From positions 18,026,741 through 18,090,740 of the forward strand of contig OX459099.1 of the NCBI GenBank assembly GCA_949775045.1: 64,000 bases of DNA, given 5' to 3'. Shown one piece after another: positions 46,770-57,871 of the stretch. The translations under genes were made by a program, and so were the position numbers. Positions within the stretch are counted from its first letter, which is position 1. Every line of letters begins with the position of its first letter. Source of the stretch: Metridium senile. Taxonomy: Eukaryota; Cnidaria; Anthozoa; Actiniaria; Metridiidae. Under the pieces are notes generated by a model. That model saw nothing but the letters and a program-made list of their open reading frames with translations. It was not told where the DNA came from and ran no database searches.

Positions 46770-49481
46770 GTAAGAAATGACCTATTACATCTAGGGGATT
46801 ATATATAGTATACTAATTTTAGAGAGAAAGAGCTTGAAAAGCTTTAAAAGGAGAGGGACTGGACGACCGGAAAAAGTTATTTCTTACCTAATGTACACGC
46901 TTGGGGGCAAATAAATTGTGATTCCGCTGTGCACCTATAATTTGCTGACTCAAAATATTATTAATAAACTTATTATATAAACTTATATCTACATTGTCAT
47001 TTTAACGAGTTTATTTCCTTTTACTGATGTTTAAGTCCATGGCCAGTGCAATGAATTCCAATTTCCCAGTCCCTCTATCAGTTGACTGGCTTTGATATTT
47101 GGAATGGGTAACACTGATACGGGCCTGTCATTATTGTCTTTACATTATCACCCTTGCAACCAGAAACATTAAATACAAAATCAAAATGCAATACCTCATT
47201 ACAACTTTATTCGTCTTTGATCACAGTGACTGATAGTCACCAATTTTTGCAAACAAGCACTACTACACAGCAGCAATGTGATTTGTTTTTTATTTCATGG
47301 ATATATAATGTGTGCACAAAATAAACTTTGACATGACATTTATTTTGGAAGCTCACAAGAAATCTGAGGTCCAGGTGGGGTTTGAACCCAAGACCTCTCT
47401 CTTTTGTTCTTTTGTTCATGTTAAACTGAATTCCTCAAATGTATTTTTTTTTTACTATTTTCAGTGAGGCAGACCAGGAAATAGCATCTCTTGCTAACCA
47501 ATGGAATTGTCCAGTCATAAGTTATGATAGTGACTTCTTCATCTATGATCTTCCTGCAGGGTATATACCTCTTGATGATCACCTGGATGTAAATATACTT
47601 CGTAGAACACGTATATATCATCGTGAGAAACTGTCACAGCATCTAAATGTTCAGCCACATTTGCTTCCACTTTTAGCCTCACTATTAGGGAATGACTACG
47701 TAGGCAGAGATGTTTTGGCTCCCTTTCAGAGGGCACTCCAAAGTAATCAACATTCATCCTCAGGGCAATCTACTGATTCACATATAGCTGTGAGGATGAG
47801 GAAAATTTGCAGTTTTCTTGCAAATTCCACTACCCCAGATGACTCATTGCAGTCTGTTCTCGCCATCATCACTAAAGACAATGAAAGAGCATCTTTAGAG
47901 AAAACCTTGCTTGAGTCAATGGACGAGTACAAGATATTAGATGAAGCTAGTACTTTAGCAATGTATTTCGAGAGTGGTAATATCCAGAGTCGCCTTGAAA
48001 ACGTTCCTGCATATGTGATTGATAGATATCGCCATGGCAACTTCCCTGTTAGGTATTTTGGTGTTATTTCCTGCGGAAGGATCAAACTAAAATCCAAGGT
48101 TGAAGATATGAGCAAAATCTCATCCAATAACTGTTCGCTAAAACTGAGGCAAGTCATATATGGCATTCTACCAACACCAACACAGTCTGTAATGGAATGG
48201 GATCGGGATGGTTTGGATCTAAAGGAATATAGTGTTCAACCACTTGTTGGGCCAGTTAAGGGCTACGGTGATCTACCCAACTTAGAAAGTCTTCAAGAGC
48301 AAGATGGGAACCAATGTAGGAAGTTGTTGCTATCCATACTTGAATCAAATACAGCAATTCAGTCATTGCCTGACACCGAGCAGCTTTTTGCAGCATCTAT
48401 TCGTTACTGGATCCTACACGCCACACCAAAGGTAACCCAAAGATGTGTCCAGACGTTGATTCTACAAAACCTTCTACAAAGAACCTCAACTAAGCAGGAG
48501 ACAACGAAACCAAATGTTGATATTGCTTTACGTCATAGTTTAGCACAATGGCAGGCAGTGATGACTGAAACTCTTCATCTGAATAAAATACTTCTAGATG
48601 CATTTCCTGAACCTGATCTGTCAAAACTCTTCAATAGTGCTAGTGTCACCACTCACACGATCAAGTATGAACTCAACCAAGGTAAGAACCATATTAAGAT
48701 GACTGACTACCTTATGAAAATGTAATTAGAAATGTTTCTTAGAATTTAATCGTTTCTGCATGCATGAGATATTGGACTTTGATCATGAATAGTACCCACC
48801 CTGCAAGTTTCGAATGTAAAATGGCAAAAATGTAGCCCCCCCCCCCCCCCCCCCTTCCAAAAAATAAATGTTTTGGCTTATTGGTTGCTTTGGTAATACA
48901 GAAACAAACGTGCGCGGGGTCCGTGCACGTTACTAAAATTCGAGCTCTCCAAAGTAGTCAGCCACTTTATAAAAGAAAAACTAATATTTAAAAACAATGA
49001 ACATTTACAGAAATCCAGATAACAGTCGACACCAAGTATCGGTTCTATAATATCAGTTCTAACAATTATTATCACACCAGCTGTAAGGTTAATTTCACAG
49101 AAAACTACTATCTTGGACAAACGTAGGTTGCAAGGAAATGTTTTTTGTAATAAAAATCCTCAATAAAAACGCAATAGAATTTGACTGGAAGATTGCGAAC
49201 CCATGCAGTCATAATAACATTGGCCCCGAGAGTGGGGCGGGGATGAACTCATCATTGAGGTTTGATTCAAATAATGATCACATTTGAAGAACATTTGCAA
49301 CTAGTTTTTTTTTTTTTTTTTTATGCTTACAACTTTGCTTTGTCTTTTAGGAAAGTTACTGAAGCACTTCATTTTCCCATTGGATCACTTTAATAAGATT
49401 TACGATGCTGCAACCCATGGACTAGATGATAGTCATTGGTTTACTAGCAGTACATCACGTGTAGATACAGACAAAGCTTAA
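46348..49481 (+). CDS. ASTE1-like: ASTE1-like nuclease C, C-terminally truncated
   Basis: Exons 46348-46769, 47465-48681, 49351-49481; about 589 residues. Starts MGIRGLTTYM. Catalytic motifs IIDGKALLY, VIFDGP, EADQE, YDSDFF (His to Tyr before the first Asp) and GNDYV are present. A single codon change (AAA in B and D to TAA here, 49479-49481) ends the protein after DTDKA. The frame beyond it stays open for 31 codons to TGA at 49575-49577 and reads NRFAVLAELSSDTDE, which looks like the ancestral end before the Asp/Gly expansion in B and D. The catalytic half is unaffected, so the product may still be functional. Confidence 0.9.
47465..48681 (+). CDS. ASTE1-like: ASTE1-C exon 2
   Basis: 1217 bp, the longest of the four by 1-2 codons (extra residues in DDHLDVNILRR and NSASVTTHTIK). 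Donor CAAG/GTAAGAACC with an open extension of 14 codons. Confidence 0.92.
48838..48855. repeat. Poly-C tract in ASTE1-C intron 2
   Basis: About 18 consecutive C, absent from the same intron in B and D. The intron also contains a run of about 18 T just upstream of exon 3 (49304-49322). Confidence 0.9.
49351..49481 (+). CDS. ASTE1-like: ASTE1-C exon 3 (nonsense codon)
   Basis: Acceptor TCTTTTAG after a T run. Encodes LLKHFIFPLDHFNKIYDAATHGLDD and stops early; homologous coding sequence continues to 49577. Confidence 0.85.
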
Positions 49482-50952
49482 CGTAAAGTGAAAAAGAAAA
49501 CTACCAAGAAACAAGTCAATTCAGCTACGAATCGCTTTGCTGTTCTAGCTGAGCTATCCTCTGACACCGATGAATGACCTTCTGAACTAAATGTCGCTGT
49601 GCTTGATCCTGTTTATCTTTCCAATGACCATCAATGAAGAAAAAACAAAGGTGATGCATGGATTACTATGTATGCTTAACACCATGACAAAGCAAGCACC
49701 AGTATTAGATAAAACAACATTTAATAACCACAATGACGACATGTACATTCCTCACTCCTTTCCATTTTTATAAAAAATCGTTTAAAATCATATAAAAAAT
49801 ATCTTCCTTCTTATTATGGAAGTTTTATTTTATTTTATCAAAACATCTGACTCACTCCCATTATAGCTATAGAATGATATAAAGACATTCAAAACAAACT
49901 GAATTGTGAATAATTTTAACTGATTAATTTTTATTGTCTAAATACGGATTGAAGTGCGCAAATTCACTGTTGGTCTTGTAAGATTAAAATAGAAAAGTAG
50001 ATCTTGTTTAGTATGAATTACAATTCTCAAATTGTGGTTTTAACAATTACATAAGATGTGCCATACATTTTGGTCTTGGAATGCACTTATATCCAGTATT
50101 CATTTTTCATAGTTGAACCTTTTTTAAAAACAGTTATTGCAAGTTAGTTTATACATTTATATTCTCAGCACTTATTGATAGAAAGAGGTAGTATTTCTGG
50201 TCATGTTACCTCACTTAACACATTATAGCAGCAAAAATATAAAACATTGCAAAATTCCCATAATTCCTTGAAATCGTTGTTAGCTTTTTACTGGAGTACA
50301 ACTCCCAGAGTGCGTTGCAATCTCACATTGTCGCTATTGCACAAAAATTGTTGTGTTCAAATCACCTGAGAAGCTAAGACTGAGATGGATTATGGGAAAT
50401 AGCATTATAATCATATGCACGGGTCTTGAGAGATGCAGCTACTGCATAATAATGTTAAGATAGTAGGGCCTTAGTTTGAGTGCTTGTTGTCTTATTCATA
50501 AAATATTACATTATTAACTATTAAAAATCACATCCACAATTCCAGTCTCAGTTTTAATGATATATAATGTATCGTTTGAACATGATAACCTCAGTGTTTT
50601 AGTTGAGGTGTAGCTGGTACATGTTGCCTAGCATGTGATATTATAATACTAATTTCAGATCTAATCTAGACCTTATTTGAGTAAAGTTCAAAAACTATAG
50701 CCTTTTATTTTGTATTGTCTAAGCATTAGCTAGAAGTCAAACACTAAACCCGTGAAACAAAATCTAGCATTCAAAATGTTATAGGCAAATAGTCACAAAA
50801 GAAAACAATTGATCTCAGTAGAGACTTCTAATTAATTAATAGTTCGCCAAAGGCGAGGTGAATATCGTAAAATACTGATTCGAAGTTATCGAAACAATCT
50901 GCAGTTGGTGCAATATTTTTTATAATGACATATGAATATAATATATTTTAAT

Positions 50953-51786
50953 ACTAGTCGTTTCTATCAAAAGTAAATTGCTGCGAGCTGTTTACATAAT
51001 ATTCCAAAGGCAGCCCAATCTTGGCTATTCAGTAAGCGAATATGTAAGCATTTAGCCTGCGTTGCCGGCGGTCTCTTTTCTCCCGAATCGCAGACCGCCG
51101 GCAACGCAGGCTAGTAAGCATTATATTCAATTACTTGACGAAATTGTACGTTTTTAGTAATATTACATGCATGTTATTAGCGCTCGTGGAGTAGCGTGAT
51201 CGAATCTCGAATACGGTTACGTGATAAGTTTAGAATCGCACTGGAATTCCATATTGCAAGCATTGCTGTGTGTAACTGGCCGTTCGAAAAGTCGACTTAT
51301 TATCTTCTTTAGCTTAGGAATTTGCTCAAAATAGTCTCTAATTGGTAACAAATAGTGAAAAATTGAATGACTTTCAACGAAGGAACTTTATTTACGTTCA
51401 CTCATAGTCAATATCACTGTTTACATTACAGTTTTTGCAAAATTTAATAAACAAATGTAAGAATTATAACTTTATAAGTTTACTATTCACTATCTCAGAA
51501 AATCAGACTGCGACAGATAGTATAAGGACAATGTCTCTGTATCAGGGATGATTCTACTTCCAAGAGCATCCAGATAAAGTCAATCTCCTCGGGAAAGATT
51601 TGATCTACGGTAGCCAGTGTTCAATTAAAAACCTCTGAGCACATAACAGCGCTGAAAAACTTGTAAAAGATCATTCTCGTCCGCGAGAAATGTCACCAAA
51701 ATTTTTTCGTGACCTTGATCAATGCAGGAACCCCAAATAATAGTGTTGCTGCTCGCCTGGTGGCTCGCAGCAATAATATTATGCTT
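50953..51786. mobile_element. D-specific insertion upstream of ASTE1-D
   Basis: About 830 bp absent from the paralogous sequence upstream of C, where TTTTAATA runs directly to TTTAGTTGTCAAATA. Near its ends lie ATTGCTGCGAGC (50977-50988) and its complement (51763-51774). Long TIRs and a clear target duplication were not found. It encloses the 61 bp hairpin element. Confidence 0.6.
51053..51113. mobile_element. 61 bp hairpin micro-MITE with 9 bp duplication
   Basis: Perfect 22 bp inverted repeats (TAGCCTGCGTTGCCGGCGGT followed by CT, and complement) around a 17 bp loop, GC-rich in AT-rich DNA. GTAAGCATT is duplicated on both sides (51044-51052, 51114-51122). Confidence 0.88.
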
Positions 51787-52657
51787 TTAGTTGTCAAATA
51801 TGTGCTAAAATTATAAGGTATAATCAAAATGCAGAAGGAGGGTTTTGAGGATCTCAGCACAATGTATCAGTTAATTGACAAAATTGTTATTGAATCTCAA
51901 TGAATAATCTAGAAAACTATCATTTAGAAGCAGGCGTATTTCTTGAATCATAATTATTATTTAGAAATTCTGATAGGATGGAAATCAACAAAATTTCCTG
52001 TCCTAGTAATAGGAGAAACAGTACGTAGACATTAACTGACACATAGAAAAGGACTAATCTTTCCTGAAAGAACGACTGTTTTAGATTCTTGTTATAAGAA
52101 GTTTTCAAATCATCAATTAATTAATAACCGAAAAATTATAATAATAGTTTCTCAGATCCCTATGGAAGCCTGTCAACAAAAATTTTTCTGAATAGAATTG
52201 AAAAGCAGTTGTTAAGATTTCCCTGAATTCACTGACAATGAACAGATCGTTGATACCCTTTAATTTTGGATTGCCGCTTCTAGTGTGAACACCGCAGGCT
52301 CTTCTCATTCGTAATAACTTAGGCTTTAGCCTCTGTGTTTAACTCTTATTTAACAGTTGCCACAATTCTGAGATTATTTTTCAACGCTGCTTGACTTACA
52401 TGAACGTGCAACACTGATTTGCCATCGATGGAATAATTGATGACAAGCATATATCACTTGTTTACCGGAAATTCTATTTTAATCAAAGCATTTTACGAGG
52501 TAAAGGTGCTATACTAAACTTATTAACTTTATTAAATCGAGAAATCTCGAGTAATATATTGATACTAAGCCGTGATGTATATCAGTGCACTTTAAAAGGT
52601 AGACTACAGTATACTTATATCAAGAAGGAAAACACGATTCCAGACTGTTTAGGAACG

Positions 52658-53070
52658 ATGGGTATAAGAGGCCTTACGACTTACGTGGATGACATATCAA
52701 GTGTATGGACAACTGTAGATCTAAAAGACACTAAAGTGATTATTGACGGTAATGCTCTTCTTTATTACTTGCAACGAAATATTGACAGTCGTTATGGAGG
52801 CCAGTACGACAAGATAGCCAATGCTATTGAACATTTCTTTACTTGCTTCAAGAAAAACAAAGTTACAACGTATGTAATCTTTGATGGGCCTACTGTAGCC
52901 ATCGATAAGAAACTATCAACGCTAAGAGGTCGGGCACAGGACAAAATTAATAGTTGTTCTGATGTATCCGGCAAGGGAAAACAAGACAAGATAGTTGTTC
53001 CTCCTTTAGCCAGGATGCTTCTTGTACAGAAACTGAAACACCTCGAAATACATTTTGCTGTTTGTGATCG
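52658..53070 (+). CDS. ASTE1-like: ASTE1-D exon 1
   Basis: 413 bp. The ATG aligned with the other copies (MGIRGLTTYVDD) is chosen; an upstream in-frame extension exists but lies in the conserved 5' region. D30 and D76 kept; IIDGNALLY has Lys to Asn after DG. Confidence 0.88.
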
Positions 53071-55870
53071 GTAAGAATCGACCTAATATATATATAGGAT
53101 TTTTTTTTTTTTTTTGGAGGGTTCTGAATGGGGAAACGAGAAAGAGAGAGACGTTAGTCCTAATCCTAAGCTTCCAGCTTGTCGGTTAGCGGGCTGAATG
53201 GAACCGTTAAGAAAGATGCTGCATATGCTTTGGGACAAATATGTTTTGATTCTGGAGTGATGTAACTAATTTTCTGTCACAAAATATTATTAATAAACTT
53301 ATTATATAAACTAATAGCCACATTTCCATATTAACGAGTTTATTTCACATTTGTAATGTTGAAGACCCAGTCCCAGTGCATTCAGCATCCTCCTTGAACA
53401 CAGTGCAGTACGTAGTTGGATGGTTTACAACGTTCGATATTTTTTTGACTCTATATATCATCATTATCTGAGCATTTTTATCGATACTATTATGATCATT
53501 GCCTTATACCAATATGCATCTCAAAATCATTCCATAAATTGACATGACATTTAATATTGGTGACAATAACACCAGTTCAGTGCAGGGCGGATCATGTAAA
53601 AAAGTGTTTTTAGTCCACCAAGACGTTTCATTTTGGAATGTACAGGTTTAGGGCTAAAAAAGAACCACAATTTAAGCGAATGCAATAAAAAAGACAAAAA
53701 CTTAATGATGTTGAGCTTTGGCAATGGGTGCGCGTACAGTCCAGGTGACGAATTTTGTTATGGTTTTGCCAAACCACCATTGTTATTATAGAACAAAAAA
53801 AATACAAATTAAAATCTGTTGTTAAAATTAGCATCACGATACCAATACTTGTAAACACTACGCTCACCTATTGACGATCAAAAGCAGAAAGACCAGATGC
53901 CGTAGTTTAGCAGCTATTTGACTTACCAAAACCTCGTACCCAAATGTCAACTTGTAATATATCAATACGAAGATAATTTATTCAAGATTTCTGTTTTGAC
54001 GGTAAATCTGGGACTGAAGCTAGGCCCCATTATTATTCGCTGCTAGGTAGTCGAGAATTTAGTAACGGCTTGTAAAATCGGTTCTCAGCTGTACTCGGAA
54101 GACATAGATTTGACGTGTCGAAAAACGCCTCAAACCCCTTTCATATTACTACTAGCTATAGCTTACATAATACTTTGCTTATATCCATTGGTAAAGTAAA
54201 GGCAATTAAAGTTTCTTTTATTATGACTGGCATTTTTTACGAATTTTCTGGAATTACCGGGAATTCGAACTGCCTAAAATGGATTCGATACTCATAAGAG
54301 AATGGATGTCATCAAGTATGCTGAAATTGAATGATGACAAAACTGAGGTCATTGCACTAGATGGCCCTTGGCGGAAACCCACTCAGCTGTCATCTCTGAG
54401 GATAGGAAACCAGATCGTACCCATCACTGATACTGTGCGTATCCTAGGAGTCGATCTGGACAGCAATATGACCTCGGCGAGCCATCATATTCGCAATGTT
54501 ACGAAGGGTGGTTTCTTTAAACTAAAAAACATATCATGTTTAAGATTAGACGACATATTGACGAAGTCCCTGCAAAGGCCATGGTCCACACCATGATAAC
54601 ATCTAAATTGAACCATTGAAACGCTATACTATACGGTCTGCCTGAATCTTCCCTACAATGACTATCGAGTGTTCAAATGATGGCAGCTCGACTCATCAAT
54701 CAATGATATGTGGGAAATATGACCATATAACACCTGTCATGAATCACCTTCATTGGCTCCCCATTCGTAAACGGGTTGAATATAAAGTCTTAGTTACCAT
54801 CCACAAGACATTGCATGGCTCGTCACCAGTATTTCTAGCTGAGCTCGTACAGAAGAGGCCTATAACAGAGGAACAAGAGCTGACAACAACAATGATCATC
54901 CCATGTCCCGACTACCTACTAGGTTCTATTTCATCTCCTTTACATCAGCGAAATTGGACATATTAACAAATATTCGATCGTGAGCTCTTTTCTCAACTTT
55001 GGCTGGAAATTTTAAACATCTACAATACGTACTCCAGCATGTGGGAGTTCACTACTCAAATTTACCTATGCGTATATGGAACAAACACAGATTTACATCT
55101 CTGGGCCTTGACCCACAGTTTAATATCACAATTTATGTTGATATTGCTGTCAACCCTAGATCATACAGGAACCACTATATACTTGAACCAGCAAACTACA
55201 GTCTATACTATTAATTCAACCTCTCGCCTACAATATACAACTAACCAACTAAGATATCTTCGTAAAAACGCCTCTCTACCTCCAGTGTCAACTTTTTTTT
55301 TATCCTTAAACTATTTCGATTTAGAGGAAAAAAGACAGGTAGACAAAGAATTAGATATATATCTACTACAAAATCAAAACACAAGACCTATCCTTATTTC
55401 CACTCATCGAACCTTCTCTATTATCCTAAACTATTGTCTACAATCAATGCTTACTGTCGTCATCCCTTCACTACAAACTACTCATGCAAATCGTGAACAA
55501 AGGCATCTAAACGGGTTAATAGAGTAGTTTCACACAAGCCAGTTCTTGTTTGCTAATAAGTGTTTAGGACGTTGACAAGAAATATCACGAATTCACGTCC
55601 ATTCCTTGTTCTGGACAATCATCTTTTGCCTACTCCGGGTCCTAAAATCGCCGTAATTTTAGGCGCTTTTAACTAATTTTAGGTGATTTTCGCAAAAAGC
55701 TCCTAAATTCTAAGGCGATTTTTAGCAAAAAAACTCCTTTTTTGGAAGTTCAGAAAGATCTGAGGTCCAGATGTTTGAACCCAAGACCTTCCAATCTCTT
55801 TTTCATTTTATTCATGTTAAACTGAATTCAACAAATGTATTTTATATTAATGTTTTTTTCCTATTTTCAG
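53071..55870. other. ASTE1-D intron 1
   Basis: At 2.8 kb it is the longest intron 1 of the cluster. Starts like the others, then holds about 900 bp of LINE (54265-55200), a further open stretch (to about 55527) that may be more LINE, a run of TCCTAAAAT/GGCGATTTT motifs (55640-55735), and the B-box-like relic (55741-55800) before exon 2. Confidence 0.65.
54265..55200 (+). mobile_element. LINE reverse-transcriptase fragment
   Basis: Frameshifted C-terminal RT sequence: SSMLKLNDDKTEVIAL, VRILGVDLDSNM, SKLNHCNAILYGLP, then ITPVMNHLHWLPIRKRVEYK and LHGSSPVFLAEL. These are typical of jockey/CR1-clade LINEs. At least three frame changes and in-frame stops; no 5' part. Different from the LINE at 4384-6849. 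Confidence 0.85.
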
Positions 55871-56423
55871 AGAAGCAGACCAGGAAATAGCATTACTTGC
55901 TAACCAATGGAATTGTCCAGTAATAAGTCATGATAGTGACTTCTTCATCTATGATCTTCCTGCAGGGTATATACCTTTCACTCAACTGAATGTAAATATG
56001 CTTCGTAGAACACGCATATATCATCGTGAGAAACTTTCAAAGTATCTAAATGTTCAGCCAGATTTGCTACCACTTTTAGCCTCACTATTAGGGAATGACT
56101 ACGTAGGCAGAGATGTTTTGGCACCCTTTCAGAGGGCAATCCAAAGTAATCAACCTGCAGCATCAGGGCCATCTACTGATTCAACAATAGCTGTGAGTAT
56201 GAAGAAATATTGCAGTTTTCTTGCCAATTCCAATACCCCAGATGACGCCTTGCAGTCTGTTCTCCCCACCATCACTAACAACCGTCAAAAACAACCTTTA
56301 AAAAAGGTCTTGCGTGAGTCAATGGACGAGTACAAGATACTAGATGAAGCTAGTACTTTAGCATCGTATTTCGAGAGACGTGATATCCAGGGTCACCTTG
56401 GCAACGTTCCAGCATGTGTGATT
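55871..56423 (+). CDS. ASTE1-like: ASTE1-D exon 2, left part
   Basis: Runs from EADQEIALLANQW through SHDSDFF and LLGNDYVGRDV to GNVPACVI, where the DIRS element enters at an ATT codon. Confidence 0.88.
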
Positions 56424-56487
56424 CTATTTCGTCATCATTCAGCGAAGGAATCACATGAGATAGCACATACCAATCCCAGAAGTCAAT
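56421..56487 (+). repeat. DIRS left inverted terminal repeat
   Basis: 67 bp starting ATTCTATTTCGTCATCATTC. Inverse of 61051-61119 with about 8-10 mismatches, mostly in the outer 30 bp; the inner 35 bp (CACATGAGATAGCACATACC...) is identical. Confidence 0.9.
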
Positions 56488-56608
56488 GCGTTTACCTATC
56501 CCGTCCATGGCGGACGCGTTTTTTTGACACACGAATTATCTACTACTATTTACCAAAATAAGTTATATAAACACTGCAGAAACAAAGAAAACAAGTTATA
56601 TCAAAACA

Positions 56609-57871
56609 ATGAACAGTCCACAGGACGAAAGCGATATAACAGGTCATACAAAAAGGTCTAAATCGACCGTGACCATCACAAAACCGAACGAAGATAATAG
56701 CAGTGAACCCACAGGGAATTCAACTGCCAAAATGAAAGAAAACGTGATGCTGGAGACAATCTCTGAAGGCCCACGGGGCGGAAAGAGAGCAAAAAAGACT
56801 GTCACAGTCACTAAGGATCGTAATGATGCGAGCGGCGAAAGCCTCATAGTCAAAGGACTCGAGGAGCTTAAAGAAATGCAACAACAGTCAATCGCATCAA
56901 TGAAATCTATGGCAGAAGCTATAGTTGAACGATTGGAAAAAACTCCTCCAGCTAGTTGCTCTTCTAAAAGGAAGAGAGACGAGATGAGCGACTCCGAACC
57001 AGATCTCGACAGCGAAGACGAAGGAGCAGTCGTTCAAAATGGCGGCGGCTCAGAAATGGCGGGAAATGCCATTGATGTCAACAAGGAGGTCGACGACCTC
57101 TTAAACACTGACCCAAAACTACAAAAAGGAAAAGAAGACGACCTTCTACAGGAGTTAGCAAAACTTTATGAGTCAGAAGGGTCAGTATCTGACCCACTTA
57201 GCAATGCCAAACTGGCAAATTTGGTCGATAAAATGGTCAAGACCAGCTTGTCAGAGGAGCAACTTAAAGAGAAGCATGCTAAATATAATCGACCACAGAA
57301 TTGTGAAAACCTTATTGGTACAAGGGTTAATCCAGAAATATGGAGCAAAATCAGGTCTAATACAAAGACCAAAGATCTAAAGATGCAAAAGTTGGAAACT
57401 AGCTTGATAAAAAGCATGCTGCCTACATTACAACTAGCTGACAAGCTACTAGATTTAAAGATAAACGACAAGCCAGCTTCTAAAACAGAAGTATGCGAAT
57501 TCTTGGCTTTAGCACTAGACTCACTGACCCTCATGGGACACTCAGTGAATGAAATAAATCTCCAAAGGAGAGATTTAATTCAGCCAGATTTAAATGATCA
57601 GTTCAGGCAGCTATGTGGCACACAAACCCCTATTTCAAAGTTGTTATTCGGGGATGACTTACCAAAGTCAGTGAAAGAGATAAATGAGACTAACAGAGTG
57701 GGACAGCGAGTGTCTTACAAAAAGAACTACTCAACCTACTCTAAGTATGGCCAATACAAAAGAGACAGGCCCTCAACTTCACAAGGAAAGTCTTTTTTAT
57801 ACAAAAGTCAAGGGCGGGGAAAGAGACCAGCCCATCAGTACCCCAAAAAGGGGGAAAAGCAAAACCGATAG
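56609..57871 (+). CDS. DIRS ORF1, gag-like protein
   Basis: 420 residues. The N-terminus is Ser/Thr/Lys-rich; a likely coiled coil ([22 protein letters not shown]) is near residues 86-107. There is an acidic stretch with [19 protein letters not shown] at about 119-137, a helical middle, and a basic Arg/Lys/Gly-rich C-terminus ([17 protein letters not shown]). No CCHC knuckle, as is usual for DIRS gag. Presumed to bind element RNA. It overlaps the pol frame by 127 bp. Confidence 0.82.
   Translation: MNSPQDESDITGHTKRSKSTVTITKPNEDNSSEPTGNSTAKMKENVMLETISEGPRGGKRAKKTVTVTKDRNDASGESLIVKGLEELKEMQQQSIASMKSMAEAIVERLEKTPPASCSSKRKRDEMSDSEPDLDSEDEGAVVQNGGGSEMAGNAIDVNKEVDDLLNTDPKLQKGKEDDLLQELAKLYESEGSVSDPLSNAKLANLVDKMVKTSLSEEQLKEKHAKYNRPQNCENLIGTRVNPEIWSKIRSNTKTKDLKMQKLETSLIKSMLPTLQLADKLLDLKINDKPASKTEVCEFLALALDSLTLMGHSVNEINLQRRDLIQPDLNDQFRQLCGTQTPISKLLFGDDLPKSVKEINETNRVGQRVSYKKNYSTYSKYGQYKRDRPSTSQGKSFLYKSQGRGKRPAHQYPKKGEKQNR

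Larger units (their letters stand above)
49578..52657. other. Intergenic region C to D
   Basis: About 3.1 kb. 49610-50860 is the shared 3' flank (homologous to 41340 onward after B, minus the MITEs). 50880-52650 matches 44720-46340 upstream of C apart from a D-specific insertion (about 50953-51786). No gene seen. Confidence 0.65.

Noticed and set aside
54279..54596. Possible host gene in ASTE1-D intron 1
   Set aside because: The protein matches the C-terminal reverse transcriptase region of LINEs and is frameshifted.
55200..55527. Open frame after the LINE fragment in ASTE1-D intron 1
   Set aside because: No recognisable domain; it may be further LINE sequence, but I could not confirm this.
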